Below, piece by piece: positions 19,316 through 28,249 of a stretch of 64,000 bases of DNA; positions within the stretch are counted from its first letter, which is position 1; each line of letters begins with the position of its first letter. The notes beneath the pieces are model-generated. The model saw only the letters and a program-made list of their open reading frames with translations, was not told the origin of the DNA and searched no databases. Source of the stretch: CAVQCJ01 sp963711005 (GTDB taxonomy: Bacteria > Actinomycetota > Actinomycetes > Prado026); NCBI GenBank assembly GCA_963711005.1, contig CAVQCJ010000002.1:1-64000 (forward strand), written 5' to 3'. Position numbers and translations under genes: made by a program.

Positions 19316-19912
19316 TCAGGCATCCCCGTCCGGACGGGAATGCCGGGCGCCGTACCTGGCGTGGACACCGGCCCAGTCGATGCGGCCGAGGAAGACCAGA
19401 CCCGCGAGCAGCAGCAGCTGGACGCCGATCGCCCACGGCGACGTCAGCGAGTCGGTCAGCAGCCGACCGAAGCTGGTCTCGCGGACCGCCCCGGCCCCGG
19501 CCACGTACAGGGCGTAGCTGGCCAGGCGGCCGGCGAAGAACGCGAGCGTGAACGGCAGCAGGCGCACCGCCATGAGGCCGGCCGCCTCGAACAGCTGAGC
19601 CGAGGGCACGGGCGACAGCGCGAACAGCCCCAGTCCGACCATCGATCCGCGTGGGCTGGACGTCAGCAGGGCGCCCGCCGCGCGGGTGTTCGCGACGTAG
19701 GACGCGGGCAGCCACCGGGCCAGGTGGCGGGTCGCGACGGCGAGCACGAACCGGCCGGACGCTGCTGCCGCGGCGCCGACCACCACCAGCGGGACCGGCG
19801 CGACCTCGGTCCCCAGCCGCAGCAGGACCAGGACCGCCCAGGTCGGCGGACCGAACGCCGGCATGAGGTTCACCGCGAACACCACCAGCGCGATCAGCAG
19901 GTAGTCACGCAC
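19316..19912 (-). CDS. VTT/DedA-like small membrane protein
   Basis: A 198-residue protein with about five hydrophobic segments, starting DYLLIALVVFAVNLMPAFGPP. The NLMPAFGPPTW loop and the later LFALSPVPSAQLFEAAGL (a GxxPxP-type re-entrant loop) resemble SNARE-associated/DedA (VTT) proteins, which act in lipid or ion movement across the membrane. Start at GTG 19912, nine bases after GGAAGGG; a longer frame upstream has an unstructured basic leader. The stop is 16 bp from the ATPase stop (convergent). Confidence 0.7.
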   Translation of the reverse strand: MRDYLLIALVVFAVNLMPAFGPPTWAVLVLLRLGTEVAPVPLVVVGAAAAASGRFVLAVATRHLARWLPASYVANTRAAGALLTSSPRGSMVGLGLFALSPVPSAQLFEAAGLMAVRLLPFTLAFFAGRLASYALYVAGAGAVRETSFGRLLTDSLTSPWAIGVQLLLLAGLVFLGRIDWAGVHARYGARHSRPDGDA

Positions 19913-20004
19913 GTCATGCGCCCTTCCGGTCCTGGATGGTCCAGGCGCCCAGGATGGACGTCGGGGGGACGCGGCGGCAGAGGCCAACGACCCTGCCTGC
20001 TGCG

Positions 20005-20688
20005 CTACGAGTCTGACCCCGCAGCTGCCCGCTCGAAGCCCTCGGAGACGACGGCGTAGAAGATCGGCATGGCGAGGAAGAGGACCGTCGCGGCAATGGG
20101 CGACCAGAGGTATCCGATGACCACGCCCACGATCCCGACGACACCACCCATCAGCGCGGAGAATCGGTCAGCAGCGAACCCGGCTGCCTCGGCCGGGTCC
20201 TCGAGCAGCTCAGGGTGTCCGGCGAGAACGCTCAGGAAGAGGAACCAGCCGACCGCGTTGAGGATCAGAACAGCAGCGTAGAGGGCCACCTCCTGCTGGC
20301 CGTGCTTGCCCGGAAGGGACAGCGCCTCTGCCAGTGTCGCGGTCACCCACGGGATCAGGACGATGCCGGCGAGGAGCACCAGGTTCGCAGCGTGCAGGCT
20401 CCGAGACATGCTCTTGACCCGCGCGAACCTGACATGGTGGTTGAGCCAGGCGACCCCGATGAAGACGAAGGACGCGGCGAACGCGAGCAGGACGGGCCAG
20501 AGGCTCGCTATGGCGGCGTAGAGGGTGCCGTCGCCCACTTTGGGGTCGGCGTGGATGCCAGTCAGGTCAAGAGCGAGCAGCGTGATGGCCACGGCGAACA
20601 CGCCGTCGCTGAAGGCCTCGGTCCTCGCAGTCTGGGTGGCTTGCCCGCGCCGCAGTCTCCACTTCAGTGCGGGCCTCCACTCCGTCAT
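20005..20688 (-). CDS. TMEM175 (DUF1211) family potassium channel-like protein
   Basis: A 227-residue membrane protein with the TMEM175 signature RTEAFSDGVFAVAITLLALD at residues 22-41 on the first helix, whose FSD residues form the pore in bacterial homologues. About six transmembrane helices, the size of one bacterial TMEM175 repeat (a tetrameric K+-permeable channel). VAWLNHHVRF is also conserved. It is followed at 20741 by a VOC gene on the same strand (upstream of it in transcription), 52 bp apart. Confidence 0.88.
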   Translation of the reverse strand: MTEWRPALKWRLRRGQATQTARTEAFSDGVFAVAITLLALDLTGIHADPKVGDGTLYAAIASLWPVLLAFAASFVFIGVAWLNHHVRFARVKSMSRSLHAANLVLLAGIVLIPWVTATLAEALSLPGKHGQQEVALYAAVLILNAVGWFLFLSVLAGHPELLEDPAEAAGFAADRFSALMGGVVGIVGVVIGYLWSPIAATVLFLAMPIFYAVVSEGFERAAAGSDS

Positions 20689-20740
20689 GTCCCTCGTGGC
20701 CGAACCTGCAGGCGGCGCGTCGGCGTGGGCGCCGTCCGGG

Positions 20741-21088
20741 TCATTCGTGCTGGGTCACGTTGATGATCGCACCGTTGGGGTCGCGGACGAAGAACCGCCG
20801 AAGTCCCCACTCCTCGTCGGTGAGCGGGTAGACGATCTCGGACCCCGCGCCGAGTGCGCGCGCATAGACGGCGTCCACGTCATCGACCTCGATGGAGACA
20901 TCCGGGTGCACGCCTGCCTTGATGTCCAAGCGCATCACGCTCAGCTGCACCTCGCGCTGGTCGGTGCCGAAGAACAGGATCCAGTCCAGGCCTGCAGCCT
21001 CATCCAGGCCGATCACGCCGCTGTAGAACGCCCGGCTCTCGTCGAAACGGTCCGACCGTATGTTGGGCTTGATCCGCTTGATCGCCAT
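20741..21088 (-). CDS. VOC (glyoxalase/bleomycin-resistance) family protein
   Basis: A 115-residue single-module VOC protein: RSDRFDESRAFYSGVIGLDE at the N-terminus, SIEVDDVDAVYARALGAG in the middle, and a C-terminal FFVRDPNGAIINVTQHE with the metal-binding glutamate position replaced by N/T near the end. Family members are metal-dependent lyases, dioxygenases or drug-binding proteins; substrate unknown. The ATG start at 21088 seems firm because the first beta-strand begins at residue 2. Confidence 0.85.
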   Translation of the reverse strand: MAIKRIKPNIRSDRFDESRAFYSGVIGLDEAAGLDWILFFGTDQREVQLSVMRLDIKAGVHPDVSIEVDDVDAVYARALGAGSEIVYPLTDEEWGLRRFFVRDPNGAIINVTQHE

Positions 21089-21141
21089 CTTCGGATGCTA
21101 CGGCTGCGTTGGGTCCCGGGTGGGGAGCACCGATCTCCCGG

Positions 21142-21591
21142 TCAGGAGATCGCGGCCGTCACGAGCTCGACGACCTTCTTCTCCACCGCAGGGCTCCACC
21201 TCAGGAGCGCGTACGCCACCGGCCACACGTCGCCGTCGTCGAGATTCGCCGCGTCCTGGAAGCCCAGGGTCGAGTACCGGTACTTGAACTTGCCCGCGTT
21301 CTGGAAGAAGACGACGACCTTGCCGTCCTGGTCCGCGTAGGCGGGCATCCCGTACCAAGTCTTGGGTGACAGCTCGGGGGCGGTCGCGGTCACCGCCCCA
21401 TGGACGCGCTCGGCGAGCGCGCGGTCCGCCGGCGCCATCTCGGCGATGCTGTCGAGGACCGCCTGCAAACCGTCGGCCCTCTTGGCGCCCTTCTTGCCCT
21501 CGGCGCGCAGCTCTGCGGCACGCTCCTTCATCGCGGCGCGCTCCTCGGCGCTCCAGCCGCCCGGCTGGGTCTCGGCCTTCTTCGTCGGCAT
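21142..21591 (-). CDS. DUF1801 (YdhG-like) protein
   Basis: A 149-residue protein. Residues 1-55 are charged and helical (MPTKKAETQPGGWSAEERAA). Residues 50-148 contain the DUF1801 core: IAEMAPADRALAERVHGAVT, LSPKTWYGMPAYADQDGKVV and FFQNAGKFKYRYSTLGF. B. subtilis relatives were described as frataxin-like iron chaperones, but the function of most DUF1801 proteins is unproved. ATG 21591 with upstream AAAGGAAG. Confidence 0.88.
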   Translation of the reverse strand: MPTKKAETQPGGWSAEERAAMKERAAELRAEGKKGAKRADGLQAVLDSIAEMAPADRALAERVHGAVTATAPELSPKTWYGMPAYADQDGKVVVFFQNAGKFKYRYSTLGFQDAANLDDGDVWPVAYALLRWSPAVEKKVVELVTAAIS

Positions 21592-21792
21592 GGTCGGGCT
21601 TCCTTTCGACGCTCACGGTTCGGCTGCTGCCGACCTTCCGCACCGAGGCTAGGCCCGGCCACACCATGGCGCTTCTCGATTCCTGATCGGATCGTCAAGG
21701 ACATGTCTGGCGCCGAAGAAGCCGGCTCGTTGACGGAGCTCTTCCGGGGCCTCATCATGACCGTCACTCCAGGCAACGGCGAGGAGGTCTCG

Positions 21793-22704
21793 ATGCGACT
21801 TCTCTCGTCGTCCTCCCTCGCCAGGACTGCAGCAGCGCTCAGCGCTGGACTTCTGGCTGCGGCCTGCTCGGCGTCGACTCCGCCGTCGCCGAGCGGACCC
21901 CCTGCAGCGGGGGCGGGGTCGCCCCAGTCCGCGTCACCCGAGGCTTCAGCGACTCCGGTCGGCCTGATCGCCCTCGGTCATTCCGCACTCACAGGTGAGA
22001 ACTCGGATCCGAACAACCCGCACGCCGCTGCCCTGGAGAACTCGTGGGCGACGGGGACCAACCCGAAGGTCGACAGCATCTACCAACGCATGGTCGCGCA
22101 GTGGCCTGACACGCTGGACCACGTCTTCAACGCCGCGGTAGGAGGGGCCACGGCGAGCACGCTCAACGAGCAGGCCCAGACCGCGCTCTCGGCCGTCCCC
22201 ACGCCCAGGCTCGTCATCATCCAGACTGTCGACAACGACCTCAACTGCCCCATCGAGGACTCGGCCTTCACCGACTTCGGCACCGCCGTGGACAACGCCT
22301 TGCACACGATCACCCAGGCATCGCCGCGCGGTCGGATCTTCGTCGTCCTGTACGGCGGGCGTCCGGCGGACCAGTTCCAGTCCGATCTCAACGCCGCCAA
22401 CGGAGATCCGACGATCCTCAACCAGATGACCGGCCCTCCGCCCTGCGGGATCCTCGACAAGAACCACAAAGTCCAGCCGGAAAGCGCTCGGTACCTGGCC
22501 GTGGAGGTCGACAAGTTCAACGCCCAGCTGGTGCAGGTGTGCGCGAAGTACCCGACATGCGTGACCGACAAGGGGTCCGAGTACGCCTTCAAGCTCCCCC
22601 CGCACGGAACGAACCGGTTCAACGACCATCTCAGCGTGGTCGGCCTCGCCGCCGTCGCGACGTTCTTCTGGCCGTTGGTGAGGGCCACGCTCGTCAAGAG
22701 CTAG
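21793..22704 (+). CDS. Lipoprotein with SGNH-hydrolase-like fold
   Basis: A 303-residue lipoprotein: signal segment of 24 residues and lipobox LAAAC with C25, then a Ser/Pro/Ala-rich linker. The body has SGNH-like blocks: ALGHSALTGE (block I, with GHS instead of GDS, near residue 58), TASTLNEQAQ, IQTVDNDLNC (block III Asn) and NDHLSVVG (block V Asp-x-His-type). Likely a secreted esterase/acyl-hydrolase; the non-canonical GHS leaves activity uncertain. GAGGAGGT precedes ATG 21793. An in-frame ATG at 21703 would add an unlikely 30-residue leader. Confidence 0.75.
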   Translation: MRLLSSSSLARTAAALSAGLLAAACSASTPPSPSGPPAAGAGSPQSASPEASATPVGLIALGHSALTGENSDPNNPHAAALENSWATGTNPKVDSIYQRMVAQWPDTLDHVFNAAVGGATASTLNEQAQTALSAVPTPRLVIIQTVDNDLNCPIEDSAFTDFGTAVDNALHTITQASPRGRIFVVLYGGRPADQFQSDLNAANGDPTILNQMTGPPPCGILDKNHKVQPESARYLAVEVDKFNAQLVQVCAKYPTCVTDKGSEYAFKLPPHGTNRFNDHLSVVGLAAVATFFWPLVRATLVKS

Positions 22705-22796
22705 ATCCCGACTGCCTGCACCCGCCCTGACTCACTCTTACCTAGTCCGTCCACGCGAGGGGTCCTACCGCCCCCGGGTCCCGTAGCCTGCGCCGG

Positions 22797-25700
22797 GTGA
22801 AGATCTGCCCCTCCTGCGGCGCCGAGAACCCCGAGAGGTTCACCTTCTGCGGCGCATGCGCGTCGCCGCTGGCCGACCCGGGTGCCGATACCCGCAAGAC
22901 CGTCTCGATCATCTTCTGCGACCTCGTGGACTCGACGGCCCTCGGGACGGTGCTGGACGGCGAGGTGCTGCGCGACGTGCTGGCCGGGTACTGGCGTCGC
23001 GCGCGCTCAGTGGTGGAGCGGCACGGTGGGACGGTCGAGAAGTTCATCGGCGACGCCGTGGTCGGCGTGTTCGGGATCCCGGTCGTGCACGAGGACGACG
23101 CGCTTCGGGCGGTGCGCTCGGCGACGGAGCTGCTGGTCGAGGTGCAGGACCTGAACAAAGACCTGGCGGCGCGGGTCGGGGTGGAGCTCGCCGTCCGCAT
23201 CGGCGTGAACACCGGGGAGGTGCTGAGCGGGGGCGAGGCCCTGATGTCGGGCGATGCCGCGAACGTCGCCGCCCGGCTGGAGCAGGTCGCCGCTGCAGGA
23301 GAGGTCCTGGTCGGGGAGGCCACCTACCGGCTGGTTCGCGACGTCGTCGATGCCGTGGCCGTCGAGCCGCTCGTGGTGAAGGGCAAGGCGGAGCCTCTGG
23401 TCGCGTTCCGGCTGCTGGGCGTCCGGCCGGCAGGGTCGGGGCAACGCCGGAGGCGGTTCTCCGGACCGCTCGTCGGACGTCGACGACAGCTGCGAATCGC
23501 CGAGGCGATGTACGCGACCGCTGTCGAGGAGTCGGCCTGCGTCCTGCTCACCGTCGTAGGCGAGCCGGGGGTCGGCAAGTCGCGGCTGGTCGAGGAGCTG
23601 CTCGCCGGGATCGGTGCTGATGCACTGGTGTTGCAGGGCCGGTGCCTGCCGTATGGCGAGGGCATCACCTACTGGCCCACGGTCGAGATGCTGACCACCT
23701 TGGCGGAGACCGATCCGACGCCGCTCGCCGAGCATGTGTCGAGCATCGCCCACGGGAACGAGGTCCTCGCCGGGCTGCAGACGATGATGGGCGGCGTTCG
23801 GACCGCCACCGCACCCGAGGTGGCATGGGCGTTTCGCCGCCTGGTCGAGACGCTGGCCGCACACCGGCCCGTGGTTCTCGTGGTCGACGACGTGCAGTGG
23901 GCCGAGCCGGGCCTGGTGGACCTGCTGGACCACCTCACCGACATGTCGCGCGGTGCTCCGATCCTGCTGGTGTGCATGGCCCGTCCGGAGTTCCAGCAGG
24001 CCAGGTCGGGTTGGGGGGCCAGCCGCCTGCACGCGTTCACGATGGCGCTGCGCCCACTGTCGGACAGCGACTGCCACCAGCTGACTGCGCAGCTGTTGGG
24101 TCCCCAGGTCGGCACGGCTCTGCTCGACACTGTCGTGGCCGCAGCCGAGGGCGTCCCGCTGTTCGTCGAGGAGCTGACCGCGATGCTGGTCGACGACGGC
24201 CAGCTCGTGCCGGCGGACGGCGGGGGGTGGCAGCGGGCCGAGGGCCTCGACACGGTCACCGTGCCCCCGAGCGTGCAGGCCGTGCTCGCGGCGCGGCTCG
24301 ACCTGCTGGCCGATGACCTGCGCCGGGTCGTCGACGTGGCGTCGGTGGTCGGTGAGATCTTCTACCCCGACGCGCTCCGCGCACTTCTCGGTGATGCCGA
24401 CCCAGTCCTCGCCCGGGTCGAGGCGCTGGTACGGGCCGACCTGTTCCGACCGACCACGACCGACCTGCCCGGCCAGGACGCCTACACCTTCGTTCACCTG
24501 CTGCTGCGGGACGCCGCGTACCGGACCCTCACCAAGGCGCGGCGGGCCGTGCTGCACCGGACGTTCGCCCGCTGGCTCGAGCAGCAGTCGGCGCTCGCTG
24601 GCCGGCCCCGAGGTCGTCGCGCTGCACCTGGAGGCAGCCTCGTCCTGCCTGGCCGAGCTCAACGACCCCGACCCCGACCTCGCTGTGGAGGCCGCCCGGC
24701 GCCTGCTCGAGGGCGCGGACCGGGCCGTGGCCCGCGACGACCCCAGAACCGCGATCGGGCTGGCGGTCCGTGCGAGAGCGTTGGCGCCGGCCCCCTCCGG
24801 TCTGCAGGCCGAGATCGCGCTCACCCTCGGGGAGGCTGCGCACGAGGATGGCGACTTCTCGACCGCCCTGCGGTGCGCGGACGAGCTCGAGCGCACCGGC
24901 ACTGCCCTTGGCGACGTGGCGATCCAGTGGCGGGCCCGGTTGCTGCGGGGGCGGGTCCGGCTCTGGACCGAGCCGGTCCACAGCATCGAGGACACCCACG
25001 CGCTGGCGAGCGAGGCGATCGAGGTCCTCGGCGAGACCGGGGACGACCGCGGGCTGATGATGGCCTACCTCGTCCGCAGCGAGATCGGCAACGAGCTCGG
25101 TCGGCTGCGCGCTGCGTCGGCCGACGCGCGCAAAGGGCTGCAGGCCGCCCACCGATCCGGCCAGTCCGGGACCATCCAGGACAGGCTCGTCCGGCGCTTC
25201 ATCGGCCCCTTCCGATACGGCGACGGCTCGCTGGCGGAGATGACACGCGCGGTGGACGAGCTCAGCGCCGAGCTGAGGGACGACTCGAGGGTCATCGCGG
25301 AGCTGGCCGAGCAGCGCGACCGGCTGCACAGCTTCCACCTGCACATCGACGACGCCGTCGTGGCGATGCGCGACAGGTACGCCCTGCTGCTGGAGAAGGG
25401 TCTGGTGCTGCAGACGGCGGAGTGCCTGACCTGGAGCCTGGGCTGGTGCCAGCGCTGGGCGGGAGACCTGTCCGGGGCTGCCGACTCGATGGCGCAAGCC
25501 GCCGCGCTCCTCGGCTCCGTCGGCGAGACCGGATCGCGGTGCACCACCCTCGCCGAGCTGGCGCTGATGCTCGCTCGTCTCGGCCGCGACGACGAGGCAC
25601 AGGCCGCGTGCGCGGAGAGCCTCGCGATCGCCCAGGACAACGACCTGCTGACCCACATGTACCTCGCGGCAGCCCAAGGGCTCCTCCTGGCCCGCCAGGG

Positions 25701-25935
25701 CGACTCTGTGGGGGCCGAGCGACACCACCTCGAAAGCCTGCGGATCGCCGACGGGACCGAGTTCCTCCAAGATCACGGGGACGTGTGGCTGGCATGGTCC
25801 TCGTCGTGCGAGCTGCTCGGCGACACCGCGGGAGCGGTGGCGGCCGCCCGACAGGCCCTCGTCTGCTTCGAGCGCGAGGACCTGCTCCCGCCCATCCAGA
25901 CCGCGAGGGCCACGCTGGCACGGCTCGCGGGCTGA
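22797..25935 (+). pseudogene. Class III nucleotidyl cyclase / AAA ATPase / TPR protein with +1 frameshift
   Basis: Large signalling protein (about 1045 residues if corrected). Order: zinc ribbon (CPSC, CGAC at C4, C7, C18, C21); class III adenylate/guanylate cyclase domain, residues 35-185 (VSIIFCDLVDSTALG with metal Asp, KFIGDAVVGVFG, VRIGVNTGEV); ATPase with Walker A GEPGVGKSR near 258 and Walker B LVVDDVQWAEP near 360; TPR-like helical region to the end. At about 24590-24612 the reading frame shifts: sequence up to LEQQSALAG is in the first frame, and PEVVALHLEAASSCLAEL onward in the next (ends 25935). The interval is 3n+1, so one base too many. As given, translation would give a junk tail to 25955. 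Confidence 0.9.
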
Positions 25936-26023
25936 CCACGGTTGGCCGCCGTTGACGCGCGCAGAGGCGACGCCGACCGCTCGGCCGGTGCCGCCTCTGC
26001 GTTGGAAGAGCCGTGCCAGTGGG

Positions 26024-26878
26024 TCAGGCGCGACGGCAAGCCGAGCCGAGGGCGTAGCTCCCGGTCCAGGTGTAGTTGACGTTGTCGAGGTTGGTGACCA
26101 CGACCGTGCCGTGGAACCCCTCGAGGTCACCGGTCCCGCCGCTGAACGTGCAGACCCCGTTGAAGTTGTCGCTCGGCACCAGCGAGCAGTTGCCGAACCC
26201 TCGGCCGTGCCCCTTGCCCGGCGGCACGAGCACGACGTCGCTCCCCGCGGGGGTGCCCACGTCACCAGGCTGCCGGTACAGCACCTTCGTGCCGACCGGG
26301 AGCAGCTTCAGGTTCGATGCGGTGATGACGCAGTACGACTGCGGGAACGGGTTGCCGGAGAAACCCGCGCAGTTCTTCGTCACGTGCAACGCCCCGCTAC
26401 GCGGGGCGCCGGCCAAGGCGTAGGTCCCGGTCCACGTGTAGTTGACGTTGTCGAGGTTGGTGACCACGACCGTGCCGTGGAACCCCTCGAGGTCACCGGT
26501 CCCGCCGCTGAACGTGCAGACCCCGTTGAAGTTGTTGCTCGGCACCAGCGAGCAGTTGCCGAACCCTCGGCCGTGCCCCTTGCCCGGCGACACGAGCACG
26601 ACGTCGCTCCCCGCGGGGGTGCCCACGTCACCAGGCTGCCGGTACAGCACCTTCGTGCCGACCGGGAGCAGCTTCAGATTCGATGCGGTGATGACGCAGT
26701 ACGACTGCGGGAACGGGTTGCCGGAGAAACCCGCGCAGTTCTTCGTCACGTGCAACGCCCCGCTACGCGGGGCGCCGGCCGGCTGCGTGCTCGCGGACGC
26801 CGTCGACGTGCCGGCCACCGACGCCACGAGCACGAACCCGGCTGCCAGGACGACTGCGAACGATCGGTGTGGCTTCAA
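26024..26878 (-). CDS. Secreted protein with two near-identical barrel domains
   Basis: A 284-residue exported protein. Signal peptide residues 1-30 (MKPHRSFAVVLAAGFVLVAS, cleavage near ASA-ST). Then two 122-residue copies (about 34-155 and 156-277), each with LHVTKNCAGFSGNPFPQSYC, LPVGTKVLYRQPGDV, GRGFGNCSLVPS, NFNGVCTFSGGTGDLEGF and NYTWTG. Each copy has four cysteines. The strand pattern and the GVCTFSGGTGDLEGFHG motif resemble allene-oxide-cyclase/dirigent-like beta-barrels, but no enzyme function can be claimed. Extremely high similarity between the copies shows a recent duplication. Confidence 0.85.
   Translation of the reverse strand: MKPHRSFAVVLAAGFVLVASVAGTSTASASTQPAGAPRSGALHVTKNCAGFSGNPFPQSYCVITASNLKLLPVGTKVLYRQPGDVGTPAGSDVVLVSPGKGHGRGFGNCSLVPSNNFNGVCTFSGGTGDLEGFHGTVVVTNLDNVNYTWTGTYALAGAPRSGALHVTKNCAGFSGNPFPQSYCVITASNLKLLPVGTKVLYRQPGDVGTPAGSDVVLVPPGKGHGRGFGNCSLVPSDNFNGVCTFSGGTGDLEGFHGTVVVTNLDNVNYTWTGSYALGSACRRA
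26051..26780. repeat. 366-bp tandem duplication
   Basis: Units 26051-26414 and 26417-26780 are about 364 bp long with only about five differences by eye, at a period of 366 bp (122 codons). The duplication lies inside the secreted-protein gene and is in frame. The border has a GCGGGGCGCCGGCC sequence at the end of both units, which may have mediated the event. Confidence 0.95.
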
Positions 26879-27052
26879 GTGGTTCTCCTCAGGTCGTCGC
26901 GGATCGGGCGCCCGAAGCGAACTGCTCGCCGGACCCGGACGCTGTCACCCACGTGACAACTGCGCCCTCGCGGACCGTCCCGGCCTGAGCCAGGACCTGC
27001 ACCCAGGCACACGCGCCTGGCGACGACCTACCGCAGATCGGAGACTCGCTCG

Positions 27053-27126
27053 TGGGCGCAGACGGGCTCGAACCGCCGACCCCCTGCTTGTAAGGCAGGT
27101 GCTCTGACCAACTGAGCTATGCGCCC
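27053..27126 (-). tRNA. tRNA-Val (anticodon TAC)
   Basis: 74-nt cloverleaf on the minus strand. Acceptor GGGCGCA pairs with TGCGCCC; D-arm AGCTCAGTTGGTCAGAGC; anticodon stem CCTGC/GCAGG with loop CTTACAA (TAC); T-arm CGGCGGTTCGAACCCG type. Discriminator A; CCA is not encoded. Reads codon GTA. Confidence 0.97.
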
Positions 27127-27177
27127 GGGGCCAGAGCGTACCGGCGCGCGCGACCCCGCCGACGGCCGGAGAGCTGG

Positions 27178-27639
27178 TCAGCCGGGGAGGGCGGCGAGAG
27201 CCTTCTCGTAGTCGTCGGCGTCTCGGGCCTCGCCCATCTCGTGGATGACCGACCACCGCAGGATCCCGGCCTTGTCGATGATGAACGTGCCCCGTTTGGC
27301 CGCGCCCTTCGCCTCGACGAAGACGCCGTACTCCGTCGCCACCGCCCCGTGCGGCCAGAAGTCGGCCAGCAGCCGGAACGTGTAGCCCTCCTGGTCGGCA
27401 AACGCCCGCAGCGTGTACTTGTGGTCGATCGAGACGGCGAGCGTGACCGTCTCGTCGTTGTCGAAGCTGGCGAGGCGGTCGCGGATCGCACACAGCTCGC
27501 CCGTGCAGGTGCTGCTGAACGCGTAGGGATAGAAGATCAGCACGACGTTCTTGCTGGCGCGGAACTGCGACAGGGTCACGGGCTCCCCGTGCTGGTCGAC
27601 CAGCGCGAAGTCCGGCGCCTCCTGCCCGATCTCGATCAT
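27178..27639 (-). CDS. AhpE-type one-Cys peroxiredoxin
   Basis: A 153-residue peroxiredoxin that reduces hydrogen and organic peroxides. The peroxidatic motif is YPYAFSSTCTGELCAIRD: C45 is the peroxidatic residue and C50 an additional one. FIIDKAGILRWSVIH and the GVFVEAKGAAKRGTF block are family marks. It matches mycobacterial AhpE, which uses mycothiol/mycoredoxin. ATG at 27639. Downstream of the DUF3052 gene on the same strand and followed by tRNA-Val, 52 bp away. Confidence 0.92.
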   Translation of the reverse strand: MIEIGQEAPDFALVDQHGEPVTLSQFRASKNVVLIFYPYAFSSTCTGELCAIRDRLASFDNDETVTLAVSIDHKYTLRAFADQEGYTFRLLADFWPHGAVATEYGVFVEAKGAAKRGTFIIDKAGILRWSVIHEMGEARDADDYEKALAALPG

Positions 27640-27664
27640 CGTCCGTCCCTTCGACAGGTCGGCG

Positions 27665-28096
27665 TCAGCGCCGCGGCGACCGGGGGGTGACCAGCCGCGT
27701 GCCGGACCAGTCGGCCGCGGCGGCGACGCTGGAGGTGGCAGACAGCCCGGCGGTCGGCGCGGCCTCGCCGATGTCGGACGGCTCGACGTGGCCGGGACGG
27801 CCGGCCTTGGGGGTGAGGAGCCAGATGACGCCGCCGTCGGCCAGCGGCCCGAGGGCGTCGACCAGGGCGTCCACCAGGTCGCCGTCGCCGTCGCGCCACC
27901 ACAGCACCACGGCGTCGACCACGTCGTCGTAGTCCTCGTCGACGAGGGAGCTGCCGATGACCTGCTCGACCGCGACCCGCAGGCCCTCGTCGCAGTCCTC
28001 GTCCCACCCGATCTCCTGGACGACCTGGCCCTGCTGCAGGGCCAGCCGGGCGGCCAGCTGACGGTGGTGCTCCGCGGCGTCCGCGGTCGCGCTCAC
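27665..28096 (-). CDS. DUF3052 family protein
   Basis: A 143-residue protein of the actinobacterial DUF3052 family. Seen: LALQQGQVVQEIGWDEDCDE, EQVIGSSLVDEDYDDVVDAV, VLWWRDGDGDLVDALVDALG and WLLTPKAGRPGHVEPSDI. Strongly conserved beside the aceE gene in many actinomycetes; biochemical role unknown. GTG at 28096 follows GAGAGGA by eight bases. Diverges from aceE across 153 bp. Confidence 0.9.
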   Translation of the reverse strand: MSATADAAEHHRQLAARLALQQGQVVQEIGWDEDCDEGLRVAVEQVIGSSLVDEDYDDVVDAVVLWWRDGDGDLVDALVDALGPLADGGVIWLLTPKAGRPGHVEPSDIGEAAPTAGLSATSSVAAAADWSGTRLVTPRSPRR

Positions 28097-28156
28097 GGGT
28101 GGGTCCTCTCGCCTCGGGGCCGGGCGGGTGCCCGGACCTCGTTGGCGCGTAGTCCA

Positions 28157-28180
28157 CCGGAGGGGGCACCCCCGGTGCAA
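28157..28180. promoter_or_regulatory. GC-rich hairpin in the DUF3052-aceE divergent region
   Basis: CACCGG-A-GGGG.. pairs with CCCCCGGTG across a 2-4 nt loop. It lies about 70 bp upstream of the aceE start and 60 bp upstream of DUF3052. It may be an operator or an attenuator for either gene. The trailing GGTGCAAGTCC looked like a cobalamin-riboswitch fragment but the rest is absent (see rejected). Confidence 0.4.
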
Positions 28181-28249
28181 GTCCTTCGCTCACCTGCGTG
28201 CCGCGAGTCGGGAGGTGACGCCCCATTTGCCCAGGGGACAGAATGGGGT

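Noticed and set aside
28140..28190. GGTGCAAGTCC beside a hairpin, like part of a cobalamin riboswitch
   Set aside because: The other conserved blocks of the riboswitch (AGGGAA, GCCACTG) are not present.
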